A stretch of DNA of 64,000 bases from Ornithinibacillus halotolerans (GCF_014637405.1 NZ_BMEY01000012.1:1-64000); one strand, 5' to 3'. Numbered from the stretch's first letter, positions 50,117 through 58,895 are shown. The notes: generated from the letters alone by a model not told the origin. Translations and numbers: made by a program.

Positions 50117-50908
50117 TTACACCTCAACTTTTCTTTCAATGATCCAACATGTTGCAAAGAACAGAGCAATTATTCCAATGATTTCCACTATAATATCCCC
50201 GATATAGATAAAGGTTGATTCAAGGAATGTGTCTCCAGAAGCAGACTGGCTATCGAAATCTACATTTAATTCAAAACCAACGAACATATCTTGAATCTTG
50301 ATTTCTCCCCATTGGGTAAGTGTTTGATAGAATGATAAATCTGTAACTTTACCCAATGCCCATGATGTGAAGACGAATAGCAAAAACGTGATGACAAAAC
50401 TTAAGAAATCATTCATCTTTTGGCTTAGGGTCATAAAGATAGACCAAAAGAATAGAAATACCGCAGCTACAAAAAGTGAGCTGAAAAGAAACATGATCAG
50501 CAATGTTCCAGTCAAATTAAACAAGGTCTGTTGATTAAACAAATCAGTTACTCTTTGGAAAAATATCACATTTAATGTGATGGAAGCAGCAAATGTAATA
50601 ATCATATAAACGAAATTTGTAAAAATCTTTGCGGAAAGCAATCCAGAAATGGACATCGGATTATGAAGCCATAGATGGAGCCGTTTTCTTTCCGTATTTA
50701 AACTGTAAAATAAATAAAAAGCGAGTAAAAGTGTGTGAAGACTAGATGCAAACAAGGATACACCTAATAACACTTCATCTGCGTACCCAAAATTTCTGCC
50801 AATAAAATATCCACCGACCATAAACCCTACAAACAATACTGCTGCAATGATAAAAGCAGGTAAACTAAGTTTAAATTCTTTCTTCGTTAATGCTAACCAA
50901 GTATTCAT
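50117..50908 (-). CDS. ABC transporter permease
   Basis: The 263-residue protein has about six hydrophobic helices (for example FIIAAVLFVGFMVGGYFIG, FAASITLNVIFF, FVITFLLFVFTSW, IIVEIIGIIALFFATCW). It is the first gene of the permease-GntR-ATPase operon, 3 bp before gntR. GGGAGG precedes the ATG. The substrate is unknown. Confidence 0.85.
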   Translation of the reverse strand: MNTWLALTKKEFKLSLPAFIIAAVLFVGFMVGGYFIGRNFGYADEVLLGVSLFASSLHTLLLAFYLFYSLNTERKRLHLWLHNPMSISGLLSAKIFTNFVYMIITFAASITLNVIFFQRVTDLFNQQTLFNLTGTLLIMFLFSSLFVAAVFLFFWSIFMTLSQKMNDFLSFVITFLLFVFTSWALGKVTDLSFYQTLTQWGEIKIQDMFVGFELNVDFDSQSASGDTFLESTFIYIGDIIVEIIGIIALFFATCWIIERKVEV

Positions 50909-50929
50909 TTTTCATCCTCCCAAAATCAA

Positions 50930-50979
50930 TGTATTAGTGTACTAACCAAATAGTACACTAATACATTATTGCTGTCAAC
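50930..50979 (-). promoter_or_regulatory. promoter with a YtrA-type operator of the ABC operon
   Basis: On the minus strand TTGACA (50979-50974) and TACTAT (50956-50951) are 17 bp apart. ATGTATTAGTGTACTA (50930-50945) and TAGTACACTAATACAT (50952-50967) form a perfect 16-bp inverted repeat around six bases, covering the -10. It contains the AGTGTACTA...TAGTACACT core expected of YtrA-group operators. Confidence 0.85.
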
Positions 50980-51145
50980 GGTAATTTGTGAAAATATCTG
51001 AAAATTAGTTAGGGACTTGGAAATACATGATAGAAAAACTGTCAATTCAGCTTGTGGATTGACTGCATAAAACTTGTTGTTTGCAGTTTGTTATTATACA
51101 ATTCATATAAGTATAGATAAGAAAGAAGAGGAAATGGGGATCATC

Positions 51146-51469
51146 ATGAATGCTTATGTAATATTAATTATTTCGATTCTCTCTGAAGTGTTTGGCAGCT
51201 CCATGCTTAAACTAACGAATGGGTTTAAAAAAGTTCTACCTACACTAGGAGTAGTAGCTGGATATGGTGTTGCATTTTATGGATTATCTTTAGCACTTAA
51301 GTATATTGAACTTGGAACTGCCTATGCGATTTGGTCTGGGTTAGGGACTGCACTTACTGCATTAGTTGGTGTTTTTGTTTATAAAGAAAGCTTTAATCGC
51401 AGAACTTTGTTAGGTTTATTACTAATAATCGGTGGAGTAGTGTTATTAAATATTGGTGAAACGTATTAA
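51146..51469 (+). CDS. small multidrug resistance (SMR) pump subunit 1
   Basis: The 107-residue protein has four membrane helices, the essential Glu in the first (ISILSEVFGSSMLKL) and the SMR signature GTAYAIWSGLGTALTA. ATG 51146 has AATGGGG upstream. The second SMR gene begins 22 bp later. Paired SMR proteins such as EbrAB or YkkCD work as heterodimers exporting cationic compounds. Confidence 0.88.
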   Translation: MNAYVILIISILSEVFGSSMLKLTNGFKKVLPTLGVVAGYGVAFYGLSLALKYIELGTAYAIWSGLGTALTALVGVFVYKESFNRRTLLGLLLIIGGVVLLNIGETY

Positions 51470-51491
51470 CATTCTAGAAAGTAGGAGCGAC

Positions 51492-51839
51492 ATGAAAGGA
51501 TATATTTTACTTGCGTTTTCTATTATTGGGGAACTATTTGGAACGACAATGCTAAAAATGTCAGAAGGGTTTACAGTGATGTTTCCATCTATCGGAGTTG
51601 TTGTTGGGTATGGACTGTCATTTTATTTCCTATCTTTATGTTTACAAACGATTCCATTAAGTGTTGCTTATGCAATCTGGTCCGGGATAGGTACAGCTTT
51701 AACGGCTATAATCGGTTACGTGTTGTGGGACGAATTTTTCGGTCTGCTTAAAATTATGGGAATCCTTTTCATTATTGGAGGGGTGGTTGTATTAAATACT
51801 TCTCAGCAGACAGAAAAAATAACCCAGTATGAAAACTGA
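51492..51839 (+). CDS. small multidrug resistance (SMR) pump subunit 2
   Basis: The 115-residue protein has four helices, the conserved Glu in AFSIIGELFGTTMLKM and the signature SVAYAIWSGIGTALTA. GTAGGAGCG precedes ATG 51492. Its longer C-terminal tail distinguishes it from its partner. The two subunits probably insert in opposite orientations. Confidence 0.88.
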   Translation: MKGYILLAFSIIGELFGTTMLKMSEGFTVMFPSIGVVVGYGLSFYFLSLCLQTIPLSVAYAIWSGIGTALTAIIGYVLWDEFFGLLKIMGILFIIGGVVVLNTSQQTEKITQYEN

Positions 51840-51847
51840 GTTATTAT

Positions 51848-52921
51848 CTACTTCCCGTATCGCACGAGTACATGCCACAGTAACTTTAGTTCCTGAAGAA
51901 CCTCTTGATGGGTGCCACGATCCTCCCAGTTTTTAGGGTTTTGGTATAAATCCAGTACTGCTGAACCAATTAATTGTGCATTTATATCATTATTATTAGC
52001 AATACGTTTAGCTAATGAAGGCATGGTCGGGCCCCTGAAATCAGTCGGCACTTCATCTACAGAAAGTGTAAATCCCTGATGCCAATATAAATCGATGGAG
52101 TATGTTTGAGCAATTTTTTCTAATAAACTACCAATAGGCGTTCCTTGGAATGAAGGATCTGCAACAAGTATTTCTACATCATCTTGTAATGAAATGTCTC
52201 CATGGATCTGTGCTTCAACATAATGATTGAGGTTACGACTTGGTTTTTGTACGACTTGTTCAGACATTGGTAAGTCTATAGTTTTTAGTAGATGTTGAAT
52301 CAACCGTGGTGGAGTTAGATTTCTTTCACCAATTGCACATTCACTTTGAAAAGAATCGGCTAAAAGTGTTGCCATAATCATTTCAAACGCTTCATAAGTT
52401 CCTTTTTCTTTTGGATCTTGATGAGAATCTAAGTAAGTAAATGTGGAACGGGTAGATACTTTTGGTGATAAAAGAAAATAACACGAGCCAAAACGTGGTG
52501 CTGGGCCATCTGCATGGGGCAAAATTTGTAATGCTCCATATTTTGGTCTCTCACTATTTTTTGTCCCTTCGATTTGGTATGCTCCTCCGAACAATCTTTT
52601 CTCCCAATTGTCTCGGTGTCCACCAGGATAAGCGGAGACACTTCCATTGGAAATTAGTGTTTCAAATTGGCTCTTGTATACCCCTTGGTCTAAGAGTGAC
52701 TCAGCTACAGTTTTCATCGTGTTATCTAGTCGGTCGGGATGGAAGTGAAGACCAATTCTTGCTTTTCCTTTTAAATTATTCACTGCCTTTTCATACGTTG
52801 AAACAGAAATATTGGACATTTTTAGGATATGGTGAATCGTTGCTATTGCCTGTTGCTGATGATTTTTAGCATAGTTTGTAAAATGTTCCATTGCCATCTG
52901 TTGTGGTTTTGATAGATTCAT
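51848..52921 (-). CDS. DUF3626 family protein
   Basis: The 357-residue protein matches DUF3626: RIGLHFHPDRLDNTMKTVAESLL, then QFETLISNGSVSAYPGGHRDNWEKRLFGGAYQ, then YGALQILPHADGPAPRFGSCYFLL. The pattern FHPDR, SNGS, GG..D.WE and a late Asp/His resembles ADP-ribosyltransferase-like toxins, but that is inference. There is no secretion signal. GGGGG precedes the ATG. It is monocistronic. Confidence 0.8.
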   Translation of the reverse strand: MNLSKPQQMAMEHFTNYAKNHQQQAIATIHHILKMSNISVSTYEKAVNNLKGKARIGLHFHPDRLDNTMKTVAESLLDQGVYKSQFETLISNGSVSAYPGGHRDNWEKRLFGGAYQIEGTKNSERPKYGALQILPHADGPAPRFGSCYFLLSPKVSTRSTFTYLDSHQDPKEKGTYEAFEMIMATLLADSFQSECAIGERNLTPPRLIQHLLKTIDLPMSEQVVQKPSRNLNHYVEAQIHGDISLQDDVEILVADPSFQGTPIGSLLEKIAQTYSIDLYWHQGFTLSVDEVPTDFRGPTMPSLAKRIANNNDINAQLIGSAVLDLYQNPKNWEDRGTHQEVLQELKLLWHVLVRYGK

Positions 52922-53033
52922 TTTTTTACCCCCATTCCATACCTCATTTCCATAAAGTTCTACAAATTTGTTAGTTTCATATTAGCATAATATTCCAAAA
53001 CAAAATGTAATCTCCCAAATAAAATTATTTTAT

Positions 53034-53062
53034 CCAAACCATAAGTGACTCTGTTTCGTCTA
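53034..53062 (+). promoter_or_regulatory. candidate ECF-type promoter of the sigma-PadR-SEDS operon
   Basis: CGTCTA (53057-53062) is an exact ECF -10 element. CCAAAC (53034-53039), 17 bp upstream, fits the AAC-type -35. It lies 25 bp before the sigma start, consistent with autoregulation. Confidence 0.5.
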
Positions 53063-53086
53063 AAATAGATGAAGAGGTGATACTAG

Positions 53087-53641
53087 ATGAACGAGCTCGA
53101 GCAATCAATAACAATTGATGAAAATGTAATTGAAAAAGAATCTATGATTGAACAATTAATGGATGAATACGCAGACGGGATCTTGCATCTCGTATATACA
53201 TATGTGAAAAATCGGACAACCGCAGAAGATTTAACGCAAGAGATTTTTATGAAGTGTTATGAAAAATATCACCAGTTTGATCATAAGGCTAATGTGAAAT
53301 CGTGGGCATATAGGGTTGCGATTAATCATTGTAAAGATTATTTGCGAAGTTGGCATTACCGAAAAATCAATTTAAATGAAAAAATATGGGACTATATCCC
53401 TTCCAGGTCAACCAATGTGGAAAAAGAAGTTATTGAGAAAGAGGAGGGTGATAGCTTAGTAGATGCAGTGATGACCTTGCCGGTTATTTACAGAGAAGTT
53501 GTGTTTCTGCATTACTATGAGGAGTTAACACTCACTGAAATTAGTAATGTGACTTCCGTGAATATTAATACGTTAAAGACAAGGTTGAAGCGTGCGAAGG
53601 AGTTATTAAAAGATAAGTTAGGAGGATTACTTGATGAATAA
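53087..53641 (+). CDS. ECF-type RNA polymerase sigma factor
   Basis: The 184-residue protein has region 2 (ILHLVYTYVKNRTTAEDLTQEIFMKCYEKYHQF, then VKSWAYRVAINHCKDYLRSW) and region 4 (LPVIYREVVFLHYYEELTLTEISNVTSVNINTLKTRLKRAKELL). GAGGTGAT precedes the ATG. It overlaps the next gene by 8 bp. No classical anti-sigma factor follows; the next two genes may take that role. Confidence 0.9.
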   Translation: MNELEQSITIDENVIEKESMIEQLMDEYADGILHLVYTYVKNRTTAEDLTQEIFMKCYEKYHQFDHKANVKSWAYRVAINHCKDYLRSWHYRKINLNEKIWDYIPSRSTNVEKEVIEKEEGDSLVDAVMTLPVIYREVVFLHYYEELTLTEISNVTSVNINTLKTRLKRAKELLKDKLGGLLDE

Positions 53642-54068
53642 TTCATTATCCAACTTAAAGCGTTCGATGAAAGAGTCAGTCTTTAAGGAGTTTTCTTTTC
53701 CAGAAGAGAGAAAAAATGCTGTGAAAGAGGAAATTAATGGAAAACAAGCTAAACATCAACTCCATGCTTGGAAAGAAAAAACAATTATTGCAGTATTAGA
53801 AACGATACAGAACCAACCGAAACACGGGTTTGATATTTCAACCAATCTTTTTCAAAAACAGGATTTTGCCTTTAAGAGTAATGAAGGAGAACTATATGCA
53901 CTGTTACACGTGCTTGAAAATAAATCGATAATTACTTCGACTTGGATAGAAGACAAGAAGTATTATTCCTTATCGAAAAAAGGAAAGAAACTATTAGTGA
54001 CATATAAAGAAGAAAGCCCTAAACTATCACTCATATTGCTGGATATTATTCAGGAGGCGGCATTATGA
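53634..54068 (+). CDS. PadR-like winged-helix regulator with an N-terminal extension
   Basis: The 144-residue protein has an N-terminal 40 residues (LSNLKRSMKESVFKEFSFPEERKNAV) like the short cytoplasmic segments of sigma-operon proteins, then a PadR-type winged helix (IIAVLETIQNQPKHGFDISTNLF, ELYALLHVLENKSIITSTWIEDKKYYSLSKKGKKLL). GGAGG precedes ATG 53634. It overlaps both neighbours. It may sense stress or tune the operon; which is not visible. Confidence 0.75.
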   Translation: MNNSLSNLKRSMKESVFKEFSFPEERKNAVKEEINGKQAKHQLHAWKEKTIIAVLETIQNQPKHGFDISTNLFQKQDFAFKSNEGELYALLHVLENKSIITSTWIEDKKYYSLSKKGKKLLVTYKEESPKLSLILLDIIQEAAL

Positions 54069-55390
54069 GTGGAGCGAGGTTTAAAGAATTTCTTCTTAAA
54101 GTAACGTCTAAAGTAAAAGCAAAAGAAGCACATCCAATGATAGAAAAAGAACTGACGAATCATTATCACATGTTAAGCGAAACGTTTCAGGCAGATGGTC
54201 GATTGAAAGAGGATGCAGAGAAAAAGGCGATAAAAGAAATGGGCAACCCATTTACACTGGGAGAAAACTTAAATCGAATCCATAAACCGAAGATGGATTG
54301 GCTACTTGTTGTGTTGTTCGTCATCCTTGCGGCGATCAGTTTTCTACCGATCATGAACGGAGTCCCAGGCTTTCCAAACGATACTACCTATTTTATAAAC
54401 CGACAAATAATTGGTTATACATTTGCTGTTCTAATCATAGGTGGATTACTATTTTTTGATTATCGAAAGTTACAGAATCTATGGATAGTCTTTTATGTTT
54501 TTGCTTTATTATTACATATATATACAGGCTTATTTGGTGTAACCGTGTGGGGTTCAAAGAACTGGATTCATATTTTGGGGATTTCTATTGATACCTCTAT
54601 TGTAACGTTGTTTTTATTTTTCCTTGCTTGGGCAGGAATATTTAGCAAAATAAATAAGTTCTCTAGTTGGAAAAAGCAAGTTGTATTATTTTTTCTATTT
54701 TGGATACCAATTTTGTCTTATATAATGATTCCCAACTATGGTTTAATGACTATCTACTTTTTTACTATCATGTTGATGTTTCTCTTTTCTTCGGTTCATA
54801 AAAGATTAGCTATTCAGTTAGTAACCGTTAATCTAACTGCGTTTGTTATTTTCTTGACTGTATTTATCGCTTTACCAAGCAATGAATATATTTTTCAAAG
54901 ACTTTCTGTTTTTCTAAACCCAACCATTGACCAAGCTGGTAACGGATATTGGTATCTCTTGCTTCAAGAGATATTCGCGCAGTCGGGATGGTTTGGTCAT
55001 GGATTGGATGCGATTCCTTCAGTACCATCGATGCATACAGATTTTCCATTTCTATTTCTCGTACATACACTTGGCTGGGCATTTGGGATAATCCTTTGTC
55101 TTATTCTGCTGACGTTTATAGTACGTATTTCACGGAATGCCTTTAAAACGAAGGATTTATATGGGAGATTATTAGTCATTGGTGGTACAACATTATTTGC
55201 TGTACCAACTTGTTGGAATATTTTAATGGGGTTTGGGTTATTACCGATTACCAAGATGTATCTTCCTATCATCAGTTATGGAAACACCATGTTAATTATT
55301 TACGCTGCAATTATTGGTTTAATACTAAGTGTATATCGTAGAAAAGATTTGGTAGAACCGACGATTAAAATGCAAAAGACAATTAAATAA
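54065..55390 (+). CDS. SEDS family (FtsW/RodA/SpoVE-like) protein with a prefix domain
   Basis: The 441-residue protein begins with a soluble helical prefix (about 1-75, MIEKELTNHYHMLSETFQADGRLKEDAEKKAIKEMGNP) of the HAAS/permease-prefix type, then ten membrane helices. SEDS features are GSKNWIHI, a loop FLNPTIDQAGNGYWYLL with the putative catalytic Asp, SGWFGHGL, and MHTDFPFLFLVHTLGWAFG, where the usual Glu after the Phe-rich stretch is absent. SEDS proteins polymerise peptidoglycan. It overlaps the PadR gene by 4 bp, so cell-wall stress control is likely. Confidence 0.85.
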   Translation: MSGARFKEFLLKVTSKVKAKEAHPMIEKELTNHYHMLSETFQADGRLKEDAEKKAIKEMGNPFTLGENLNRIHKPKMDWLLVVLFVILAAISFLPIMNGVPGFPNDTTYFINRQIIGYTFAVLIIGGLLFFDYRKLQNLWIVFYVFALLLHIYTGLFGVTVWGSKNWIHILGISIDTSIVTLFLFFLAWAGIFSKINKFSSWKKQVVLFFLFWIPILSYIMIPNYGLMTIYFFTIMLMFLFSSVHKRLAIQLVTVNLTAFVIFLTVFIALPSNEYIFQRLSVFLNPTIDQAGNGYWYLLLQEIFAQSGWFGHGLDAIPSVPSMHTDFPFLFLVHTLGWAFGIILCLILLTFIVRISRNAFKTKDLYGRLLVIGGTTLFAVPTCWNILMGFGLLPITKMYLPIISYGNTMLIIYAAIIGLILSVYRRKDLVEPTIKMQKTIK

Positions 55391-55459
55391 TTGACCAGCA
55401 TATGAAAAATAAGATTAACGAATAATAAGAGGGAATAGTCAACAAAAGGAGGAGCCTAT

Positions 55460-55597
55460 ATGCAACAAAAGAAGTTCCAATTGCAACGGGGTTATGCTGG
55501 AACAGATGCAAAGAAAGTAAGGAAGGAAATTCAAGAAGATTTAAAACGGGGACAAGGTGCCATGACTGCTCGAGAAGCAGGGGCAATGCGAGATTGA
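55460..55597 (+). CDS. small basic protein of unknown function
   Basis: A 45-residue product (FQLQRGYAGTDAKKVRKEI, then GQGAMTAREAGAMRD) follows a strong AAGGAGGAG. It is Lys/Arg/Gln-rich with no membrane segment and is closed by a terminator. Size and composition recall minor spore proteins, but I cannot assign a family. Confidence 0.6.
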   Translation: MQQKKFQLQRGYAGTDAKKVRKEIQEDLKRGQGAMTAREAGAMRD

Positions 55598-55618
55598 AAA
55601 AAATGTTATAATGGCAAA

Positions 55619-55663
55619 CAGGTTCATCGTCCGGTTTTTTTTGGGCGATGGACCTGTTTGTTT
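55619..55663 (+). terminator. intrinsic terminator
   Basis: CAGGTTCATCGTCC pairs with GGCGATGGACCTG (G-U allowed) around a T-rich loop and is followed by TTTGTTTTT. Confidence 0.85.
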
Positions 55664-55773
55664 TTAAATGGAATGGATTATGTATGGGTTAATGATTGGA
55701 TTGTCGCTAAGGAGGTAATTGACTATACGAAAATTGTTACTCATTAATAATATAAATTAGGAGGTGGCTTATA

Positions 55774-56523
55774 ATGCCATTTGAAAATTATAGAGTAACA
55801 AGTCCGTATGGCTATCGAACAGACCCAATTACTAGAGACGGAAAATCTTTTCACGACGGGATAGATCTAGTTAAAAGACATAGAGCGCCAATTCAAGCGT
55901 TTATTGGTGGGGTAGTAATTTACGCTGGGAATGGTGCCCCTGGAACTGGAGTAGGTGGTTACGGGAATGTAGTAGTTATTCGAGATAAAAACAATCGTGC
56001 CCATGTATATGCACATTTAGATAGTGTTGCTGTTAGAAAAGGACAGACTGTCGAACGAGGCCATATAATTGGTAGACAGGGAGCAACTGGTAATCGTGTA
56101 ACTGGATCACATTTACATTATGAGATTCGAAAGAAATCAAGTCCTTCTCTTGGATGGATTCAAGATCCTCAAGCTAGAACCTTAGACCCAACAAAGTACT
56201 TGAGAAATTACTACTCAACTGTTAATACTAATAAATCTATTTCCCAAATGGCTGATGAAGTTATTGCTGGTAAACATGGAAATGGTCATGAAAATAGACG
56301 AAAATCACTAGGTATTAGTCAAGCAGAATATGAGAAAGTTCGAGCGTTGGTAAATAGTAGAACAGGAACCCCTAGCAATAAACCTAAAAAAACAATCAGT
56401 CAGATGGCAGAAGAAGTTATTAAAGGTATGCATGGAAATGGTCACGATAACCGTAGAAAGTCGCTTGGGATTAGCCAATCTGAATACGAAAAAGTAAAAG
56501 CTGAAGTAAACAGACGTATATAA
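55774..56523 (+). CDS. M23 peptidase with two Cpl-7 cell-wall-binding repeats (endolysin-like)
   Basis: The 249-residue protein has an M23 endopeptidase domain at about 1-145 with zinc ligands His27 and Asp31 (FHDGIDL) and His113/His115 (SHLHYEI). Two CW_7 (Cpl-7) repeats follow at about 157-197 and 209-248 (ISQMADEVIAGKHGNGHENRR / ISQMAEEVIKGMHGNGHDNRR). There is no signal peptide, which is typical of phage endolysins that need a holin. No phage structural genes lie nearby, so it is a solitary lysin-like gene. GGAGGTGG precedes the ATG. Confidence 0.9.
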   Translation: MPFENYRVTSPYGYRTDPITRDGKSFHDGIDLVKRHRAPIQAFIGGVVIYAGNGAPGTGVGGYGNVVVIRDKNNRAHVYAHLDSVAVRKGQTVERGHIIGRQGATGNRVTGSHLHYEIRKKSSPSLGWIQDPQARTLDPTKYLRNYYSTVNTNKSISQMADEVIAGKHGNGHENRRKSLGISQAEYEKVRALVNSRTGTPSNKPKKTISQMAEEVIKGMHGNGHDNRRKSLGISQSEYEKVKAEVNRRI

Positions 56524-56549
56524 TAATAGTTAACTGTCGAACAAAAAGA

Positions 56550-56581
56550 AACAACCCATCCCGTATGGGTTTGTTTTTTTG
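56550..56581 (+). terminator. intrinsic terminator of the lysin-like gene
   Basis: AACAACCCAT pairs with ATGGGTTTGTT around CCCGT and is followed by a long T run. Confidence 0.85.
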
Positions 56582-56819
56582 ATACTTATTCCTCGTGTTG
56601 GAGAATCTAGACCGCTTAAGATTTAATCAATATAACGGTTATTAATTGGATAATAAAGTAAAATTAATAAAGACTCATTTATTTTTTGCTATTATCATCT
56701 ATGTGCAATAATGGGGGAATAGAGGGTGGACTAACTCAACCTTTGAAGGGGAAGAGCTGAGGAATCCTTTAAAGTAATCAATTTCATGTAAAGAAAATTG
56801 TAAGTAGGAGTGATACATA

Positions 56820-57449
56820 TTGAGTAAGTTTGAATGGAGAAAAGAACTGAAGGAGTTTTATTTGCCGAAAAAACAACCTTCCAAAATTGAGGTTCCAGAA
56901 ATGAAGTTTTTCACAATAGAAGGAAAAGGAAATCCGAACAATAGTGAACAATTTAATAAGAATATCAAAGCTCTTTATTCTTTGTCGTATGCTATTAGAA
57001 TGATGCCCAAAAAAGGAATCGTACCTGACGGTTATTTTGAGTATACCGTTTTCCCATTAGAAGGACACTGGGATTTAGATGAGGAAGGTAGGAAATTAGA
57101 TTACTTAAGTAAGAATCATTTTGTGTATAAGCTCATGATCAGACAGCCTGATTTTGTAACGGAAGAATTATTTGACTATGCAATAAAAAGTGTTGAAGAA
57201 AAGAAGAAAAATATAAATGTACATGGAGTAAAATTTGAGACAATTACTGAAGGATTATGTGTACAAGCAATGCACATCGGAAGTTATGATGAAGAACCAA
57301 AGACTTTTCAACTGATGGAAGAATATTGTGTTGAAAACAATCTAAGACGTGCAGAGAAAACACATCGAGAAATATATATTTCTGATGTCAGAAAAACAGC
57401 TCCGGAGAAACTAAAAACTGTTTTGAGATTTAGAGTGGAAGAAATGTAA
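56820..57449 (+). CDS. GyrI-like small-molecule-binding protein
   Basis: The 209-residue protein starts at TTG 56820 with TAGGAGTGA upstream. It has the stand-alone GyrI-like pattern: FFTIEGKGNPNNSEQFNKNIKALYSLSYAIR, FEYTVFPLEGHWDL, ITEGLCVQAMHIGSYDEEPKTF, and HREIYISDVRKTAPEKLKTVLRF. Relatives bind or hydrolyse small hydrophobic or cationic compounds. It is in a single-gene unit. Confidence 0.85.
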   Translation: MSKFEWRKELKEFYLPKKQPSKIEVPEMKFFTIEGKGNPNNSEQFNKNIKALYSLSYAIRMMPKKGIVPDGYFEYTVFPLEGHWDLDEEGRKLDYLSKNHFVYKLMIRQPDFVTEELFDYAIKSVEEKKKNINVHGVKFETITEGLCVQAMHIGSYDEEPKTFQLMEEYCVENNLRRAEKTHREIYISDVRKTAPEKLKTVLRFRVEEM

Positions 57450-57452
57450 TTT

Positions 57453-57554
57453 ATGACAATAATCTGCTTGGAAGGTGCAAGTGCGGTTGGGAAATCTTGC
57501 AGTGCAAGAACTCCCCGTTGCTCACTTTTCGCGATAGTAAGATTTTTTATTTGA
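57453..57554 (+). pseudogene. 5' fragment of a P-loop kinase gene
   Basis: An ATG 4 bp after the GyrI-like gene opens a 33-codon frame beginning MTIICLEGASAVGKSCSA, a clear Walker A start of a small kinase. After codon 18 the sequence loses any kinase character and runs into the 3' end of the convergent MFS gene, stopping at TGA 57552-57554. The rest was probably deleted. Confidence 0.6.
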
Positions 57555-58739
57555 ATTCAATACGGTTATAGTGAAAATTATAGCTGCCAGTAGCATAACA
57601 ATTGCTAGAGTAACAATTGTCACCCGTAACGAAATCACATCCGCTGTAAAGCCAATCGCTAGGATAAATAGGACTTGAATTGCACTTTGAATTAACTGAA
57701 AAATACTCGTTACTCTTCCCATTACTTCCACAGGCACGTTATTTTGATAGAAAGTCATCATGCCCGCATTTAGGTATACATTAAAGAATCCCAAAATAAC
57801 AAATCCAACAACAATTGATGCAAAGGACCACGAAAAGGCATAGATGACATATCCTAGAGAGGTCATTATTATCCCTATCGTAATCATGAAACGAATGGAG
57901 ATGGAATTGCTAAATAGGGAAAGTAGTAAAGCACCAGTTACAGAACCAATCCCAGTAATACTAACTAATAAACTATAATCTATTTCGGATAGACCAATTA
58001 CTTGTTGTGTAAATACAACTTCTTGTGCGTCCATCGCAAACGTGAAAATCATGACGATAATAAATGCAAAGTAGATAAACGAAATGTATTTATTTTGTTT
58101 CATAAATTTTTGAACGACTGTAAAATCCTGAATTACTTGCGAGATTGTTAACGATGGGATTGTTTCTTTATTAATTTTTTCTCTGTCTGGTAGAAATAGT
58201 AAAAGGCATGCAGCGATTAAAAAGAATACGGCATTGATCCACAGTGTAACATTGATGGAAGTTAATAAAATTAGTGACCCACCAATTGCTGGTCCGATAA
58301 TAAATGCCCCTGAACTGGCAAAGGAGCGAATGGAATTGAATCGTTTCCGTTTTTCTTTCGGTACAAGCATTGTTATGTAAGTTGTTGAAGCGGGATTAAA
58401 GAAAGCTTTAGCTACACTTAAAATAACTAAGATACCATATATTACTAGCATGTTTGGTGCAAATGGAATAAGAAAGATAAATACTGCTCGAATAATATAC
58501 GTAGTAATCATGACTTTTCGTTTACTCCGATAATCAATGAAACTACCAGTCCAGAACTTCGTAATAATATTCGTTAACGGACTAACAATCCATAGACCAG
58601 CAACTGCTGCCGCGGATCCAGTTAGTTGAAAAACAATAATATTAATTGCCACTAGATAGATAAAATCTCCAATACTAGCAATTCCAATGGAAGATAATAA
58701 GAATGTTAGGTCACGCCAACCTTGTAATCTTTTTAGCAT
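57522..58739 (-). CDS. MFS exporter (MFS_3/macrolide-efflux-like)
   Basis: The 405-residue protein has 11-12 hydrophobic helices, a motif A-like loop FWTGSFIDYRSKRKVMI after helix 2, and FNSIRSFASSGAFIIGPAIGGSLI typical of the MefA/enterobactin-exporter group. GGAGATAG precedes the ATG. The substrate is unknown. It is convergent with the GyrI-like gene and the kinase fragment. Confidence 0.88.
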   Translation of the reverse strand: MLKRLQGWRDLTFLLSSIGIASIGDFIYLVAINIIVFQLTGSAAAVAGLWIVSPLTNIITKFWTGSFIDYRSKRKVMITTYIIRAVFIFLIPFAPNMLVIYGILVILSVAKAFFNPASTTYITMLVPKEKRKRFNSIRSFASSGAFIIGPAIGGSLILLTSINVTLWINAVFFLIAACLLLFLPDREKINKETIPSLTISQVIQDFTVVQKFMKQNKYISFIYFAFIIVMIFTFAMDAQEVVFTQQVIGLSEIDYSLLVSITGIGSVTGALLLSLFSNSISIRFMITIGIIMTSLGYVIYAFSWSFASIVVGFVILGFFNVYLNAGMMTFYQNNVPVEVMGRVTSIFQLIQSAIQVLFILAIGFTADVISLRVTIVTLAIVMLLAAIIFTITVLNSNKKSYYREK

Positions 58740-58750
58740 GTCTATCTCCT

Positions 58751-58770
58751 TTTAGGGGGACAGTCCCCCC
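58751..58770. repeat. short GC palindrome upstream of the MFS gene
   Basis: GGGGGACAGTCCCCCC, with a central ACAGT, lies 12 bp before the MFS start codon on the minus strand. It could form a hairpin in the mRNA leader, or be the remnant of a REP-like element, whose arms share GGGACAGTCCC. Confidence 0.5.
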
Positions 58771-58866
58771 ATCTAATAAGATAATCATATCGTAATTTAC
58801 TTTGTTGGGAAAGGATATGCCTTATGAAATTGGATATAAATTACTATGTATTTATAGATTGAAAAC

Positions 58867-58895
58867 TTGACAAAATAATTTATTTATGCTACAAT
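58867..58895 (+). promoter_or_regulatory. SigA promoter of the methyltransferase gene
   Basis: TTGACA (58867-58872) and TACAAT (58890-58895) have a 17-bp spacer. Confidence 0.8.

Noticed and set aside
55774-56581. Prophage remnant
   Set aside because: Only a lysin-like gene is present; no capsid, tail, portal or terminase genes occur within 20 kb.
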